A DNA stretch of 64,000 nt, taken from positions 62,001 to 126,000 of the forward strand of contig JAWKHI010000016.1 of the NCBI GenBank assembly GCA_041394885.1. The letters run 5' to 3'. How positions within the stretch are numbered: position 1 is the first letter of the stretch; each line of letters begins with the position of its first letter. Shown here piece by piece: positions 1-9,784 of this stretch. This DNA comes from DSOI01 sp041394885 (GTDB taxonomy: Bacteria; Acidobacteriota; Terriglobia; Bryobacterales; Bryobacteraceae). The notes under the pieces are model-generated. The model was not told the origin of the DNA, made no database searches, and saw only the letters and a list, made by a program, of their open reading frames with translations. Both the position numbers and the translations under genes were made by a program.

Positions 1-2464
1 AAGCTCGTCATATAGCCCTTGAAGATCTTCGTTGACATCAGCCCAAGACTTCAAGCGTCGAAGACTCCTCGAACTCCCTTTGATGCTGGCCTCAAACTCG
101 TGATTGACAACGTTAAGGGCCATTCCCAACTGCGTTAGTTCTAGATCCGCCTTCTTGAGCGCTCGCGCATCTCAATCAAGTCTTCCTGAATCGATTCGTT
201 CATCAGGTTCATTCCGATGAATCGCCCGTCTTCATCGCGTCCAGTGAAGGGAACGGAGCTTCGGTTATCGATGTCAGTGCTTCCAAGTTTCGATCTGCTA
301 CTCCGCTGAGCTTGAGTTCTATGCCCTGACGTTTTCAACGATTGCGCGATCTTCCATCCCCGCCAGGTCGAGCCGTGCAGTTCCATACGCACCTCAGCGA
401 CCGCGGCATCTAGCTCTTGCACAATTTCGCGAGTCACATTTGTGACCTCAGAATTCACCGCATCCAGGGCAACCCGTGTCTCTTTTCGCTCGGATGCGGC
501 TCTCCGCTGCGTTTCAGCGATGCGTTCGGTCAGTGCACGTTCGAGTCGAATTCGCATGCTAACGTTCAGCCGCGCACGTTGCGCCAGGGTCACTCACCGT
601 AGCTGCGATCGCTTCGGCGGTGGGGCGAAACGTAGCCGCCTCCAATCTCTGGACTTCGCTGACAGCTGCATCCCAATCCTCATTTGTTTGCTGAGGCCCA
701 CGCCTGCTCAGTTTTCCGCGACACGGAAGCGACTCCCGGGATATCATCCAGCTTCCTAACCGCCGTAGCTTCAGCATCAACAATTGCACGGGAAGCCTCA
801 TCGCGGTTCCCCATTTTGGCTATGGCTTGAACCTGCAGGGTCAAGGACTCCAATAGTGCGGAGGTCTCGAGTCCTTGCGGTTGCTGATTGGGTCTTTCGA
901 AAAACGACTGTAATTGTCGCCCGGAAGTCAGCCCGTCGCGCGGTCAGTTGTTTTTCGCGCTTTCTGCGAGCCTGCTCGACCCGATCAAGTTCGGCTTTCC
1001 TCTCTTGGTAACGTTCGGCCCCAGCACTTCCCTCTCGGAAGAAGTCCGCCGCAATGTGAACGAAGAAGTTCATAAGTATCGCTCGAAACTGTCTGTATGC
1101 CTTATTCTCGCGAAACCCTTCTCGGCCTGCCTTTTCGCTGAGTTCAGGATTTCTTTCTGGCTAATTTCGATTACCCCGAAAATCCGACGGTAGGAGAAGT
1201 AGTACCCGGCGCTCTTCGCGCGGTTCTTCTCGATGTCGAGAAAGTCGTAGTCGTTGTTCCCATATGGCAGGATGCGAATATTGTCCTTATAAATGTACAG
1301 CCCTCCGATCTGGCTGAGCTTCCGAATGATCCGTGCCCAATCATTTGGTGGAAGGGTGCTCTCGCTGATTTTCCTTGCACATACAAGCCACGGTTAACTG
1401 GATTGGCCCGCACTCAGTCTGCTGGCCTGCCCGCTCCACGGGACTACATGGTTCGGATGATCTTCGCCATAGACCGTAACAGTACCGAGAAATTGACCAT
1501 ACTCATCGAACTGGCCGGTAGTTGTGGGTGGACGGGTATTGCGAAATTCGTCAGGGGTAAAGAAACTCTGCTCTTCGGATCAAGTCTTCGGCGCTGTCAT
1601 CAGTCTTGTGATCCCGAACACCACCATCATTTGCCTCTGGATGGCCAGGGTCATCGTGTTAGTGAAGCCAAGCAGCAACTTCCGAAGTGGCGATGCAGTG
1701 TCGTCGTCGCCTCGATTGTCGATGATGGCCGCCGCTAAGGATGGATCGGCGGGCATGACGTAGAAATGTACTCCTGCCGTCTCGCGACAAGCTCGGCGCA
1801 CCTAGGACTGTATCCAACGCAGGCCTGATGGAGAATCGATCGAGATCGTCATCGGTCACGCGTCGAAAGATCTGCCGTCGATGTTGCGTTTGAACGATGC
1901 GAGATTCTTTCGCACCAAGGCCACCATCTCGTCGATTTGTTTCTCATGCTGGAGCCGCCCGGGAATGAGGATTGGCACCTCGATCTGGTCGTCAATGCCG
2001 CCACTGAATAATCCCCACTGGATAAACGCTGCCGTTAGATCCGAGCAAGCCAGACGCCCTTGAGCGCGTGTCAAAATATCAGAACCTGCGGACCGATCGC
2101 GCCAATCGCGAGTCGTCCGATTCCTTTTTCACCCAAAATTGGTCGCCTTGCTTTTGAAGGGTCCGTAAACGGCAGGCCGATGCCAGATTTCGTGTCAAGC
2201 TTTGCTTTCTGTAGCTCAACGTCAACCATCTCGTTTCAAAATCCTCTTTCGTCATTCCCACTCCGTCGTCACGGATGAGAAACAACCCGTCCGAACGATA
2301 GAAGTCCACCTCGACTGAATCCGCGTATGCGTCGTGAGCGTTCTTGAATAACCCGCGATCGCCGTTGGGATACCCGCAATCTGCTGGCGGCCGAGCATAT
2401 CCAAAGCACGTGCGCGGGTCTTAAATACGGCCACGGGATCGCTCCGTTGGATGCGACTTCGCAA
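1..2464 (-). pseudogene. Decayed GHKL (MutL/MORC/HSP90-like) ATPase of a restriction-modification cluster; 3' end beyond the left edge
   Basis: No single frame is open, but joining minus-strand frames gives one coherent protein. It starts at a TTG at 2464 that overlaps the end of the methyltransferase gene. The GHKL N-box (LFKNAHDAYAD) reads near 2325-2350 and the G1 box (IRDDGVGM) near 2255-2280, both intact. Further on come a stretch reading YIYKDNIRILPYGNNDYDFL (about 1225-1295), a basic coiled coil (RKAELDRVEQARRKREKQ, about 930-1010), another coiled coil (141-593), and a helix with VVNHEFEAS near 90-115 that resembles a histidine-kinase dimerisation helix. Breaks occur roughly every 100-250 bp. 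Large ATPases of this kind are known neighbours of Dcm and Vsr genes in restriction-modification loci, where they are thought to act on DNA. Here the gene cannot make a full protein unless the indels are sequencing errors. Confidence 0.7.
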
Positions 2465-3491
2465 CTTGTAAAAAAGATCTGCCGAGTCGTTGTGCTAGCA
2501 GACTCGGAACGGCGTTACCTATTTGGCGTGCCATTCAGGCTTCCGCAAAGCGGAAGGACTGGTGAAAAGTTTTGAAGGCTTGCGGCTTCACGCACGCTGA
2601 GCGCCTGATTTTGGACAGGATGACCAAAGCGCCCACATTTGAAAGACTAATGCACCGCGTGGTGATAGGGCGGATGCTGGCTGATCCATGCGGAGCCGAC
2701 TATAGACATCGGTGCGGCCAGAAAGCGTCCAGCGTGGCAGTCCAATACCAGATCGGCAGGCCAATCTAACTGGCCGCCACCGGGAGGCGTCGATTTGATG
2801 CGCTTGAGGTCTGGCGCGGGCGAGCTTCCGCCGCCCCATGATTGGGAACCGAACTGTATTCTTCTCCCGCTTCCAACTGAGGAAGGTCTGTAATCCATTC
2901 CCCCACCGTTGAAAACGGAGGTGCCCGGCACCGGTTCCGTGAGCCTCGGTGGTAGATCAACCACGCCAATGTTGCTCGCCAGCAGCACAAAGCGCTGTCT
3001 CTTCTGCGGAACCCCGTAGTCGCAGCAGTCTATGGTTGCAGTTACGACTTGATACCCAAGCCGATGCAGAAGGGCTGAGAAGCCGGGAAGGGGGCCGGGT
3101 TCTGTGGAGATATTCTGAGCCCGGGTACGTTCTCGACGAGTACAAATTCAGGGCGATAGTAGCGTACAAACCGCCTGAAGTGTGAAAGCAGAGGTATCCG
3201 GCGGTCACTCTTACGATTGAGGTTCTGTTTCGAAAAACGGCTGACACGGTGCGCAACCACAAAACAGGATCGGCTGCTTCCTGTTCGAACTAACAAGCGA
3301 TCGCATGCGATCGGCGCGGAAGCCGTGTCAGATCCTTTCGCCGAAGTGCGCATTCGGGAAGTTGGCTCGAAAAGGACGCAGCAGCGTCAGGGTTGTCGAC
3401 ATCCAAACCCAAGCGACTCATGCCAGCCGCTTGCAGGCCTGCGCTTGTTCCGCATGCACTCCTGAGAAAAGTCGAAAACTCTAATAGCCAT
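2421..3491 (-). pseudogene. Decayed C5-cytosine DNA methyltransferase (Dcm family)
   Basis: The inferred start is the ATG at 3491 (MAIRVFDF) and the stop is at 2421-2423, giving a span of about 356 codons, normal for a Dcm-type enzyme. The SAM-binding motif (GTSAGLQAAGM with LGLDVDN) reads at about 3385-3450. The catalytic motif CAPCQPF reads at about 3237-3255, with the PCQ codons at 3241-3249. The ENV motif (FVLVENVPG) lies near 3120-3150. The late motif DVYSRLRMDQPA and the C-terminal RQIGNAVPSLLAQRLG are near 2635-2680 and 2475-2525. The frames change several times; one break is an extra T in a TTTT run directly after the catalytic Cys motif. The end overlaps the ATPase start, so these were translationally coupled. 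Family knowledge: such enzymes methylate cytosine for self-protection in R-M systems. The recognition sequence is not visible. Confidence 0.8.
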
Positions 3492-3628
3492 CGCGAATGA
3501 GGCACACTACCGGGAGTATATCTGGGCAGATTCTACGCGAGATCGGCCCGTAGCTGCAAGCAAGGGTTTTCCTGAGTGGGCCGAGGCCGTCCGACAGAAG
3601 TCATACGTTCACCTGGCATGTCCCAACC

Positions 3629-4038
3629 CTATCGGCGCTTCTCAATCGCGTTGGCTATTTTTCTAAAGTGTACTAAGCTGCAAGACTTGCATTCCTTGAC
3701 TCGGATCACGCACCACCTTAGCACGGGAGGCCGCGGGTCACGCGCTCATCCCGAAGCATGCTGGTTTCGATCTTGTGGCGCCAGAACACCGCGTTGCTCT
3801 TGGGGGAGGTTCTTAATGCAGCGCAGCCATGCCAAAACACCCATCCACGAAAAATGGCAACCTTGAGACCTGGCCATGCCAAGTCTGGGCGACCTTCGAC
3901 TGGCCACCGCTTGCGGTACCCGCGGAGGCCTGCATTCCATAGCACTTTGCCCAGTGCCAGCTCCGTGTTTCGGCTGCCGTGCGATGCGCACGGAGGCCAT
4001 AATCCCAGATCGGACCGCTTTTGAGAGAATCTGTCCAT
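3629..4038 (-). pseudogene. vsr: Decayed Vsr-type very-short-patch-repair endonuclease
   Basis: Joining frames between 4038 and 3629 gives a protein of about 136 codons, the usual Vsr length. Readable blocks in order are: NTELALGKVLWNAGLRGYRKR; GRPDLAWPGLKVAIF; a V-D-G-C-F-W-H-G block (frame changes inside it); RTSPKSNAVFWRHKIETS; and a C-terminal helix KIANAIEKRR before the stop at 3629-3631. The PDL...VDGCFWHGC core is the Vsr signature and includes the metal-binding Asp. Vsr nicks T:G mismatches that arise when the 5-methylcytosine made by the partner methylase deaminates. Its place just upstream of the dcm-like gene fits that role. At least three frameshifts separate the blocks, so it is called a pseudogene. 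Confidence 0.75.
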
Positions 4039-4113
4039 GGCATTCTCCAGTCTAAGATGCCAGGATCATTGATGCCCCACTCTTTCACCCCAGTAGCAGC
4101 CAGGTTGCTACGT

Positions 4114-5335
4114 CTCAAGGCCAAAGAGCATCTGGTCTGGCGTAAGAGCGCACCTGCTTGCCGGGCAGGTGCGCGCCATATAGCAAGAGGCTCATCTGGA
4201 AGGCTCCGGACCCCAAGAGTGGTCGGATCAGCATTTGCTCGACTTTTGCCGCAGCCTCATCTTGGATGCTCGGAAGAACGTGTGGCGAAAGTACCTTCTA
4301 GCGTAAAGGAAATGCTGGCATGCCCGAGTTGTTCGAAATCACCTGGACCGACACGCCTGCTGCCACTGCAGGCGTGGCGGCCGTGTGGCGGAGATCGTAC
4401 TGTCAACCGGATCTGCTTCAATTCGGCGGTGCTCAGGACGCGCCGGAAATTCGCGCTTTACGCGCCGTGCCGAAGCGGCGATCCGTCCAAGGCGCGGAAG
4501 ATCAGACCAGGTTTCCCGGAATCCTGCGCGGCCGCGACCTGACATCTGCCCAGTTCTTCCAGCGCTTTGATCACGAAGCCCTGGAGCTTGACAACACGGC
4601 GGTTGCGTTCGCTTGGTGTCGTCGAACACTGGACCGTCAAGCCCAAAAGGAAACTGAGCGTGAAACGCTGCCGCCACTTTGCCAGTCGATGTCCGACCAC
4701 CAGTGCCAGATATTCACTCGGACGCATGCCCGTGGTGAGAGCCAGCGCGCAAAAGCGCGAACCATTTGGATCCGCGCGCCACTGCCAGGAAGCGCCTGGA
4801 CTCTTCCACACTGAGGGCCTCCATTTCGCGCGCTCTAAACCTTGGCAGGTCCGCGTTTTCGCACGGATCCTCGGCCAGCATCTTCCAGCGAACCGCCTGC
4901 CGGAACGCGGATCGACTCAGACCGCATTCGTGTACTCGATCGTGCGAGGGACAACCCGCGCTCTAACATCTCGGCGTACAAGGTCTGCATGTCGAATGGG
5001 GTATTCGAGCCAACCGGCCGCGTGCTCAGTACTGGGCGGATGTGGAGGCGAGAAGTGCCTCGTAGTCCGCATAGCTTTTGGGCCGCAGCTGGGCTTGCCA
5101 AGCGTCGCCAGCCACTGGTCAAGGAACGGATTCAGTTGACTGCAGCAGCTCTTGAAGTTTGCCGATATCGCGCTCTGGAGCCGTGCATTCGGGCATGTCT
5201 GCGCCTCCGCATTGAACCGTGAATGGTCTTGTTGTGATAGCGCCGTGTTCCTGATTCCGGGTCACGACTGAGAGAAACGCGAACCAGCCACGTACGCTGT
5301 CCGCGCGAAATGAGTTGCCCTGCTTTTCGGGCCAT
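4114..5335 (-). pseudogene. Decayed tyrosine recombinase (phage/ICE-type integrase)
   Basis: The inferred start is the ATG at 5335 (MARKAGQLISRG followed by TWLVRVSLSRDPESGTRRYH, an N-terminal arm-binding-like segment) and the stop is at 4114-4116, about 400 codons, typical for integrases. A core-binding region reads LYAEMLERGLS near 4950-4990. The catalytic domain begins FCALALTTGMRPSEYLAL (box I Arg) near 4700-4750. Box II YDLRHTAAT is near 4360-4390, and the tail HVLPSIQDEAAAKVEQML near 4225-4280. The region expected to hold the catalytic Tyr is frame-disrupted, and several other frame changes occur. This was probably the enzyme that integrated the surrounding island. It is now inactive unless the indels are assembly errors. 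Confidence 0.75.
4148..4174. repeat. Perfect 10-bp inverted repeat near the recombinase 3' end
   Basis: GCGCACCTGC at 4148-4157 and GCAGGTGCGC at 4165-4174 are exact reverse complements around a 7-base loop. The repeat lies in the last 60 bases of the decayed tyrosine recombinase gene, upstream of the vsr remnant. It has no T-tract on either side, so it is not a standard intrinsic terminator. It could be part of the recombinase's own site or simply a coding palindrome. Confidence 0.45.
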
Positions 5336-5403
5336 AGGTACCTCCCGCCCGGCAGGAGGCACACCACGCACACATGCGCGACGGGAACAAGATTTGACGG
5401 CTT

Positions 5404-6221
5404 TCAACAGGAGGGACACTGATAAGGCCAGTCAGCGGACGCCAGCTCTGCGTCAGGCTGGAGCAGTGAACTCCGCTGCTCGCTTCCGATATCTCGCTCC
5501 CCGACCATCTGCTGTTCCCAGAACTCGCCGACCAACAGCCCCGTCGGGTGGCACCTGCGAGCGGCCGGCGTAGACCAGCCGGACCTGATACCGGCACACC
5601 ATCTTCTCCGTCTGCTCGATCCGCTGCGCGTTCAGCCGATGGATCTCCCTTCGCGGCGAAGACCTGGTACACCCACGGCATCCCGGCGACCGGCTCGATC
5701 GACCGTATCCGGATGCTCGACGTGATCGAGTCCGCCTGATGCGGCCGAGGGTGTTGTCCGCGGAAGCGGCTCATGGTCAGCGTCCGGAAGTTGAGCGTCA
5801 TCATGCCCAGCGCGTCGGCATACTGGCGCTCGACGTTCGCTGGCGTGTGGTCAGGTAGGTCGCGAGGAACCGGCGGACCACGGCGCGGCCCTCGACGTCC
5901 GATGGCGCCGGCCCTTCGCCGGGCTTGGCCGATGCCTGCTCCGTGTTGTCGAGTAATCCCTGGCGCACGGTGACGGCTTCACCGGCGACGACGCTCGCTT
6001 CGCCGCCCTGGTCCACGCGAATCACCACCGGCGGCTGCAGCCGTACGTAGGCGAACAATCCCGGCGAAGCCACGGCGAGAACGCCACACGTCAGCCCGAG
6101 CACGGCCTGCGATTCGTGTAGGCCCGGGAGCGCCCCGTCCATCCATCTCGTAATTCTTCCCTGATCTGCGCCCGTCTCCGGCAGGCAGTTCGTCGCGTTG
6201 CTTCCGTTTGAGTCCGACCAT
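5404..6221 (-). pseudogene. Decayed VirB8/TraE-like conjugative transfer protein
   Basis: Pieced-together frames start at the ATG at 6221 (MVGLKRKQRDELPA), which has the purine-rich AGGTCAGCG just upstream, and end near 5404. A single membrane segment (AVLGLTCGVLAVASPGLFAY) is followed by a periplasmic-type domain reading RLQPPVVIRVDQGGEASVV, then VVRRFLATYLT, MMTLNFRTLTMSRFR and IRIRSIEPVAGMPWVYQVFA. The layout of a short cytosolic N-terminus, one TM helix and a periplasmic domain is that of VirB8/TraE-like assembly factors of type IV secretion. I recognise the layout and some phrases rather than a definite family, so the name is tentative. Its orientation and position directly upstream of the integrase support a conjugative-element origin. 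Confidence 0.4.
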
Positions 6222-6472
6222 CGCTGACCTCCGCTATTCCGGTTCGCCACCTTTGACGAGATTGCGGCCCGCATTGACGGCTCGCTGCCCGACGCGAACG
6301 CCACCTCCCGGGCACCACGCGGTCCGCCACGTTCGAAATCGAGTGGCCGCCGCGGAGCGGCAACATGCGATCGATCACGCTACGTGGTTCACTCTCGTCG
6401 AGGCCGGGCGCAAGATCAACGCCGCCCAGGCGCCGCTGCTAGACCGGTTGATTGGCAGCGGCGGTCCGGCCG
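6222..6472. other. Remnant sequence between the decayed island and the toxin gene
   Basis: No intact gene is visible. On the minus strand a short frame ending just before 6230 reads RVGQRAVNAGRNLVKGGEPE and stops right before the VirB8-like start. This may be the tail of one more transfer gene. I see no promoter or repeat here that I can defend. Confidence 0.3.
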
Positions 6473-6901
6473 TCACGCGAGCGGATTGCTGACTCGGACG
6501 CCGGGAAAGCGTTTGAAGTCGGTGTCGTTGGTATGGACGATCGCGTTGTACTCCACCGCCAGTGCGGCCAGGTGCGCATCCGTGGCGAGATTGGAGACCG
6601 TGCCGGCGCCTTCCACGAATCGGGCGAAGATTTCCCAGTGGGCCGCCCCAGGTTGCAGCACACGTACCTGGGGCAATGCCAGCCACGAACGCACTAAGGC
6701 GACCGCGTGGGAAACAGACGCTGGTGCCCGATACACACGGCTGCTTGTGGCAAGCCGCAGGAATCCAAGGATGACCACCCATGACAACCCAACCGGCGCC
6801 GGAGCGCTCATGACCGATTCCCACCACCGGACCGCTGCCGGGTGATGCTCGCAATGCCGGTCGTGCGCGTACAAGAGCAGGTTCAGATCCGGGAGAATCA
6901 C
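6473..6901 (-). CDS. vapC: VapC-type PIN-domain toxin (ribonuclease)
   Basis: A 142-residue PIN-domain protein. Candidate metal ligands are Asp5 (MILPDLN), Asp108 (LATDAHLAAL) and Asp126/Asp128 (HTNDTDFKRF). The WVVILGFLRLATSSRV segment matches the VapC subfamily common in Acidobacteria and actinobacteria. PIN toxins are Mg-dependent endoribonucleases, often cutting tRNA or rRNA, and are held inactive by the partner VapB. The start overlaps the antitoxin stop by four bases, so the two are translationally coupled. The gene is intact, unlike the decayed genes just before it, as expected for a toxin-antitoxin pair under selection. The RNA target cannot be read from sequence. Confidence 0.85.
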   Translation of the reverse strand: MILPDLNLLLYAHDRHCEHHPAAVRWWESVMSAPAPVGLSWVVILGFLRLATSSRVYRAPASVSHAVALVRSWLALPQVRVLQPGAAHWEIFARFVEGAGTVSNLATDAHLAALAVEYNAIVHTNDTDFKRFPGVRVSNPLA

Positions 6902-7182
6902 TGGCTTGTTCGCCTTTGTTGCTTCTCCGAATAAGCATCCATCTCCAGTTCGTCGTTGAGCTGGTTGAGCCGCCTGGGGTCGATTCCCGTCAGGAGCCCG
7001 CCCTCGAAGGGGACAACACGAAAGGGAGCCTGCGGTTCGGGAGGCGGCACCAGCCCCAGCCCGAGGCGAAGTGCATCGTTAACCACCTGTTTGAAGGGCT
7101 TTCCTTGTATCGCGCACCGCCGGTTGAGTTCCTCGAACAGATCGTCTTCCAAAGTCAGTGTGGTTCTCACTGTTGGCATCAT
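6898..7182 (-). CDS. vapB: VapB-type ribbon-helix-helix antitoxin
   Basis: About 94 residues. The N-terminus (PTVRTTLTLEDDLFEELNRR) is a ribbon-helix-helix DNA-binding fold, followed by QVVNDALRLGL. The C-terminal half (FEGGLLTGIDPRRLNQLNDE) is the usual VapB toxin-wrapping tail. I start it at the ATG at 7182, where two consecutive Met codons precede PTV; a TTG at 7206 in the same frame is the alternative. It should bind and block the VapC next door and, with it, repress their shared promoter upstream of 7182. The gene comes first in the pair, the normal order. Confidence 0.8.
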   Translation of the reverse strand: MMPTVRTTLTLEDDLFEELNRRCAIQGKPFKQVVNDALRLGLGLVPPPEPQAPFRVVPFEGGLLTGIDPRRLNQLNDELEMDAYSEKQQRRTSQ

Positions 7183-7228
7183 GATGCTGCTTGGATGTGA
7201 TGTCAAGATGCACCTCGTCCGCCGGACC

Positions 7229-8614
7229 TCAAACCTGAGGCTCGCCCGCCCGCACCGACGCCTTGTGGTCCGCCACCAGCTTCTCCAGCCGGGCCACGAT
7301 ATCCGGATGCTTCCCCGCCAGATTGAACCGCTCCGACGGGTCCTGCTCCAAGTGATACAGCAGTGGTGGACGCTCCACCTCGAGTTGCCCGTTCTGCGCC
7401 AGCCGCCGCGACGCGATCAGGTGCAGCTTCCACGGACCCTGCCGCACTCCGCGCACCTGATCGGCCTGGTAGTAGTAGTGCAGCGCCTCGCGGCCTTGTT
7501 CGCCGCGGAAGAGCACCCCGCCGAGATCGGCGCCGTCGTATTCGCGATCGGAGGGCATCTTCACGCCGGCCACGCCCGCCACGGTCGGAAACACGTCCAT
7601 CGCTTCGGCGAAGGCGTGCGTCAGGCTGCCGGCGCGAATACGGCCCGGCCACCACGCGAGAAACGGCTCCCGGACTCCGCCTTCCCACGTCGTCCCCTTG
7701 AAATCGCGGAACAGACCCGCCGACCCACCCGTCGCCAGATTGTCCGTGTTCTCCATGCGCGCCGGGCCGTTGTCGCTCGTAAACAAAACGAGGGTATCGC
7801 GATCCCGCCCGGTCTCCTTTAGCGTTTTGAAGATCTCGCCGACGCTCCAGTCGAGTTCCTCCACCGCATCGCCATACAAACCGCGGCGGCTTTTGCCCGA
7901 GAAGCGGTTGCTCGCCGCCAGCGGTACATGGGGAAACGTGTGCGGGAAATAAAGGAAAAACGGCTTCGATCCGCGTGCGGACTCCCGTAGGAACCGCGTC
8001 GCCTCGGCCGTGTATCGCGGCGTTAGTTGGGTTTGATCGGGATTCCGCTCCACCACTTCGGTATCGCGCATCAACGGGATCTCCGGTTGATTCCCATATT
8101 GCTGCTGGACCCGCGCTGGATCTCCCCGGTAGGATCGCGGCCACTGCGACAGGCTCATGTCGTTGGAGTAAGGAATCCCGAAATAGTGGTCGAACCCGCG
8201 TGTGGTGGGCAGATAACGCGGCAGATGCCCCAAGTGCCACTTGCCCACGCACATCGTTGCATAACCGGCCGGTTTCAGTGCCTGTGCGATCGTCGTTTCG
8301 CTTTCCGGCAACCCACCGGTGGACCATGGGAACAAGACTTTGTTCACTCCAGTCCGGATGTGCAGCCGGCCGGTCATCAGCGAGGCCCGGCTTGGCGAAC
8401 ACAACGGATTAGCGGAATAATATTGGGTGAAGCGCATGCCTTCGGCCGCCATACGATCCAGGTTCGGCGTGCGAAGCGTGGGGTGGCCGTAGCAGGAGAG
8501 GTCGCCGTATCCGAGGTCGTCGGCGTAGATCAGGACGACATTCGGCTTCCGGCTCTGGGCGGCAAGACTCGCCGGTAACAAAGGCAGGGAAACAAGCGAT
8601 CGGCGGCTAAGCAT
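7229..8614 (-). CDS. Exported sulfatase (arylsulfatase family)
   Basis: 461 residues with an N-terminal signal (MLSRRSLVSLPLLPASLAAQ). The first metal-binding block is YADDLGYGD (Asp32, Asp33). The formylglycine motif CSPSRASLMTGR starts at Cys72, and CVGKWHLGH and FTSDNGP follow as in type I sulfatases. Cys72 must be converted to formylglycine by a maturase; no clear maturase is visible in this window. It likely removes sulfate from polysaccharide or other organic sulfate esters in the periplasm. It is transcribed alone, toward the VapBC pair, and diverges from accA. Substrate cannot be assigned from sequence. Confidence 0.9.
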   Translation of the reverse strand: MLSRRSLVSLPLLPASLAAQSRKPNVVLIYADDLGYGDLSCYGHPTLRTPNLDRMAAEGMRFTQYYSANPLCSPSRASLMTGRLHIRTGVNKVLFPWSTGGLPESETTIAQALKPAGYATMCVGKWHLGHLPRYLPTTRGFDHYFGIPYSNDMSLSQWPRSYRGDPARVQQQYGNQPEIPLMRDTEVVERNPDQTQLTPRYTAEATRFLRESARGSKPFFLYFPHTFPHVPLAASNRFSGKSRRGLYGDAVEELDWSVGEIFKTLKETGRDRDTLVLFTSDNGPARMENTDNLATGGSAGLFRDFKGTTWEGGVREPFLAWWPGRIRAGSLTHAFAEAMDVFPTVAGVAGVKMPSDREYDGADLGGVLFRGEQGREALHYYYQADQVRGVRQGPWKLHLIASRRLAQNGQLEVERPPLLYHLEQDPSERFNLAGKHPDIVARLEKLVADHKASVRAGEPQV

Positions 8615-8680
8615 CCCGACACAGTATCACGGCGGGCTCCCGCCTGTTCTATGCTGAAATGTGATCGTTACACGAAGCTC

Positions 8681-9508
8681 ATGACTGCCCCAGCCGCCAC
8701 TCCGAACGCTTGGGCCCGTGTACAACTGGCCCGCCATCCCAAACGGCCCCACGCTCTCGACTACATCGGCCAGGTGGTGGCCGGTTTCGAGGAGATCCAC
8801 GGCGACCGCCGCTACTCCGACGATCCCGCCATCGTCTGCGGCTTCGGCTCCCTGCGGGACCGGCCGGTCATGGTGATCGGCCAGCAGAAAGGCCGCGACA
8901 CCAAGCAGAAGCTCCACCGCAACTTCGGCATGCCCAAACCCGAAGGCTACCGTAAGGCTTTGCGCGCGATGCAACTGGCGGCGAAGTTCCAGCGCCCCAT
9001 TCTGGCGTTGCTCGACACTCCGGGCGCCTATCCCGGGATCGATGCCGAAGAGCGCGGCCAAGCCGAAGCGATCGCCTACAATCTCCGTGAGATGGCGCGC
9101 CTGGGCGTACCCATCGTTTGCGTCGTCATCGGGGAGGGCGGCTCCGGGGGAGCCCTGGGGATCGGAGTCGGCAATCGCATCTTCATGATGGAAAACGCCG
9201 TCTATAGCGTGATTTCCCCGGAAAGCTGCGCCGCCATTATCTGGCGCGACGCCGCGCAAGCCGAAAAGGCCGCCGACGCGCTACGGCTCACCGCGCCGGA
9301 TCTGCTCGAACTGGCCCTCATCGATGGCATCATCGACGAGCCCGGAGAAGGCGCACACGCGGAAGGCGACGCCGCCATCTACAATTTCGCCAACACGGTG
9401 ACAGCCGCGCTCGACGAACTGAGCCACATGACGCCGGAAGAGTTGATCGAGGACCGTTACGTCAAATTCCGCCGCATGGGCAATTTCTTCTCGGAGCCCG
9501 GCGCGTGA
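8681..9508 (+). CDS. accA: Acetyl-CoA carboxylase carboxyltransferase subunit alpha
   Basis: About 275 residues from the ATG at 8681; an upstream ATG at 8651 would add ten residues with little family support. The crotonase-fold core is clear: DYIGQVVAGFEEIHGDR, LLDTPGAYPGIDAEERGQ, GEGGSGGALGIGVGNR and YSVISPESCAAI. AccA with AccD transfers CO2 from carboxybiotin to acetyl-CoA, the first committed step of fatty-acid synthesis, in the cytoplasm. It is roughly 40 residues shorter than the E. coli protein, mostly at the N-terminus. accD is not in the window. Its stop overlaps the GTG start of the small membrane protein that follows, so the two are coupled. Confidence 0.93.
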   Translation: MTAPAATPNAWARVQLARHPKRPHALDYIGQVVAGFEEIHGDRRYSDDPAIVCGFGSLRDRPVMVIGQQKGRDTKQKLHRNFGMPKPEGYRKALRAMQLAAKFQRPILALLDTPGAYPGIDAEERGQAEAIAYNLREMARLGVPIVCVVIGEGGSGGALGIGVGNRIFMMENAVYSVISPESCAAIIWRDAAQAEKAADALRLTAPDLLELALIDGIIDEPGEGAHAEGDAAIYNFANTVTAALDELSHMTPEELIEDRYVKFRRMGNFFSEPGA

Positions 9509-9780
9509 AAAACAAGGCCCTGTGGATTGTAATCGTCTTCGGGCTGGCTTTTCTCGCGATCATGTACACTTCCACGCGCAACTTGAGCGCCCACCGGGTG
9601 GAGGTCTGCATCGAGTTCAACGGCCGCCAGGCTTGCCGCACCGCCTCCGGAGCCACCCGTGAAGCCGCCCAGCGCACCGCCACCGACAATGCATGCGCCC
9701 TCATCGCTTCCGGGATGTCCGACGGTATTGCCTGCTCGAATACGCCACCCTCGAAGGTGACGTGGCTCGACGCGCGGTAG
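9505..9780 (+). CDS. Small membrane-anchored protein of unknown function
   Basis: 91 residues from a GTG start that overlaps the accA stop by four bases. Residues 5-22 (ALWIVIVFGLAFLAIMYT) form one membrane helix with a short positive N-terminus, so the rest should face the periplasm. The outer part has three cysteines and a repeated Ala/Thr-rich helix (ASGATREAAQRTATDNACAL). I do not recognise a family. Coupling to accA suggests co-expression but does not tell its job. Confidence 0.65.
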   Translation: MKNKALWIVIVFGLAFLAIMYTSTRNLSAHRVEVCIEFNGRQACRTASGATREAAQRTATDNACALIASGMSDGIACSNTPPSKVTWLDAR

Positions 9781-9784
9781 CGGG

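Noticed and set aside
2540..2556. Hairpin CTTCCGC-AAA-GCGGAAG as a terminator between methylase and ATPase
   Set aside because: It falls within the methylase coding remnant just before the RQIGNAVP block, has no T-run, and the two genes overlap, so no terminator is expected there.
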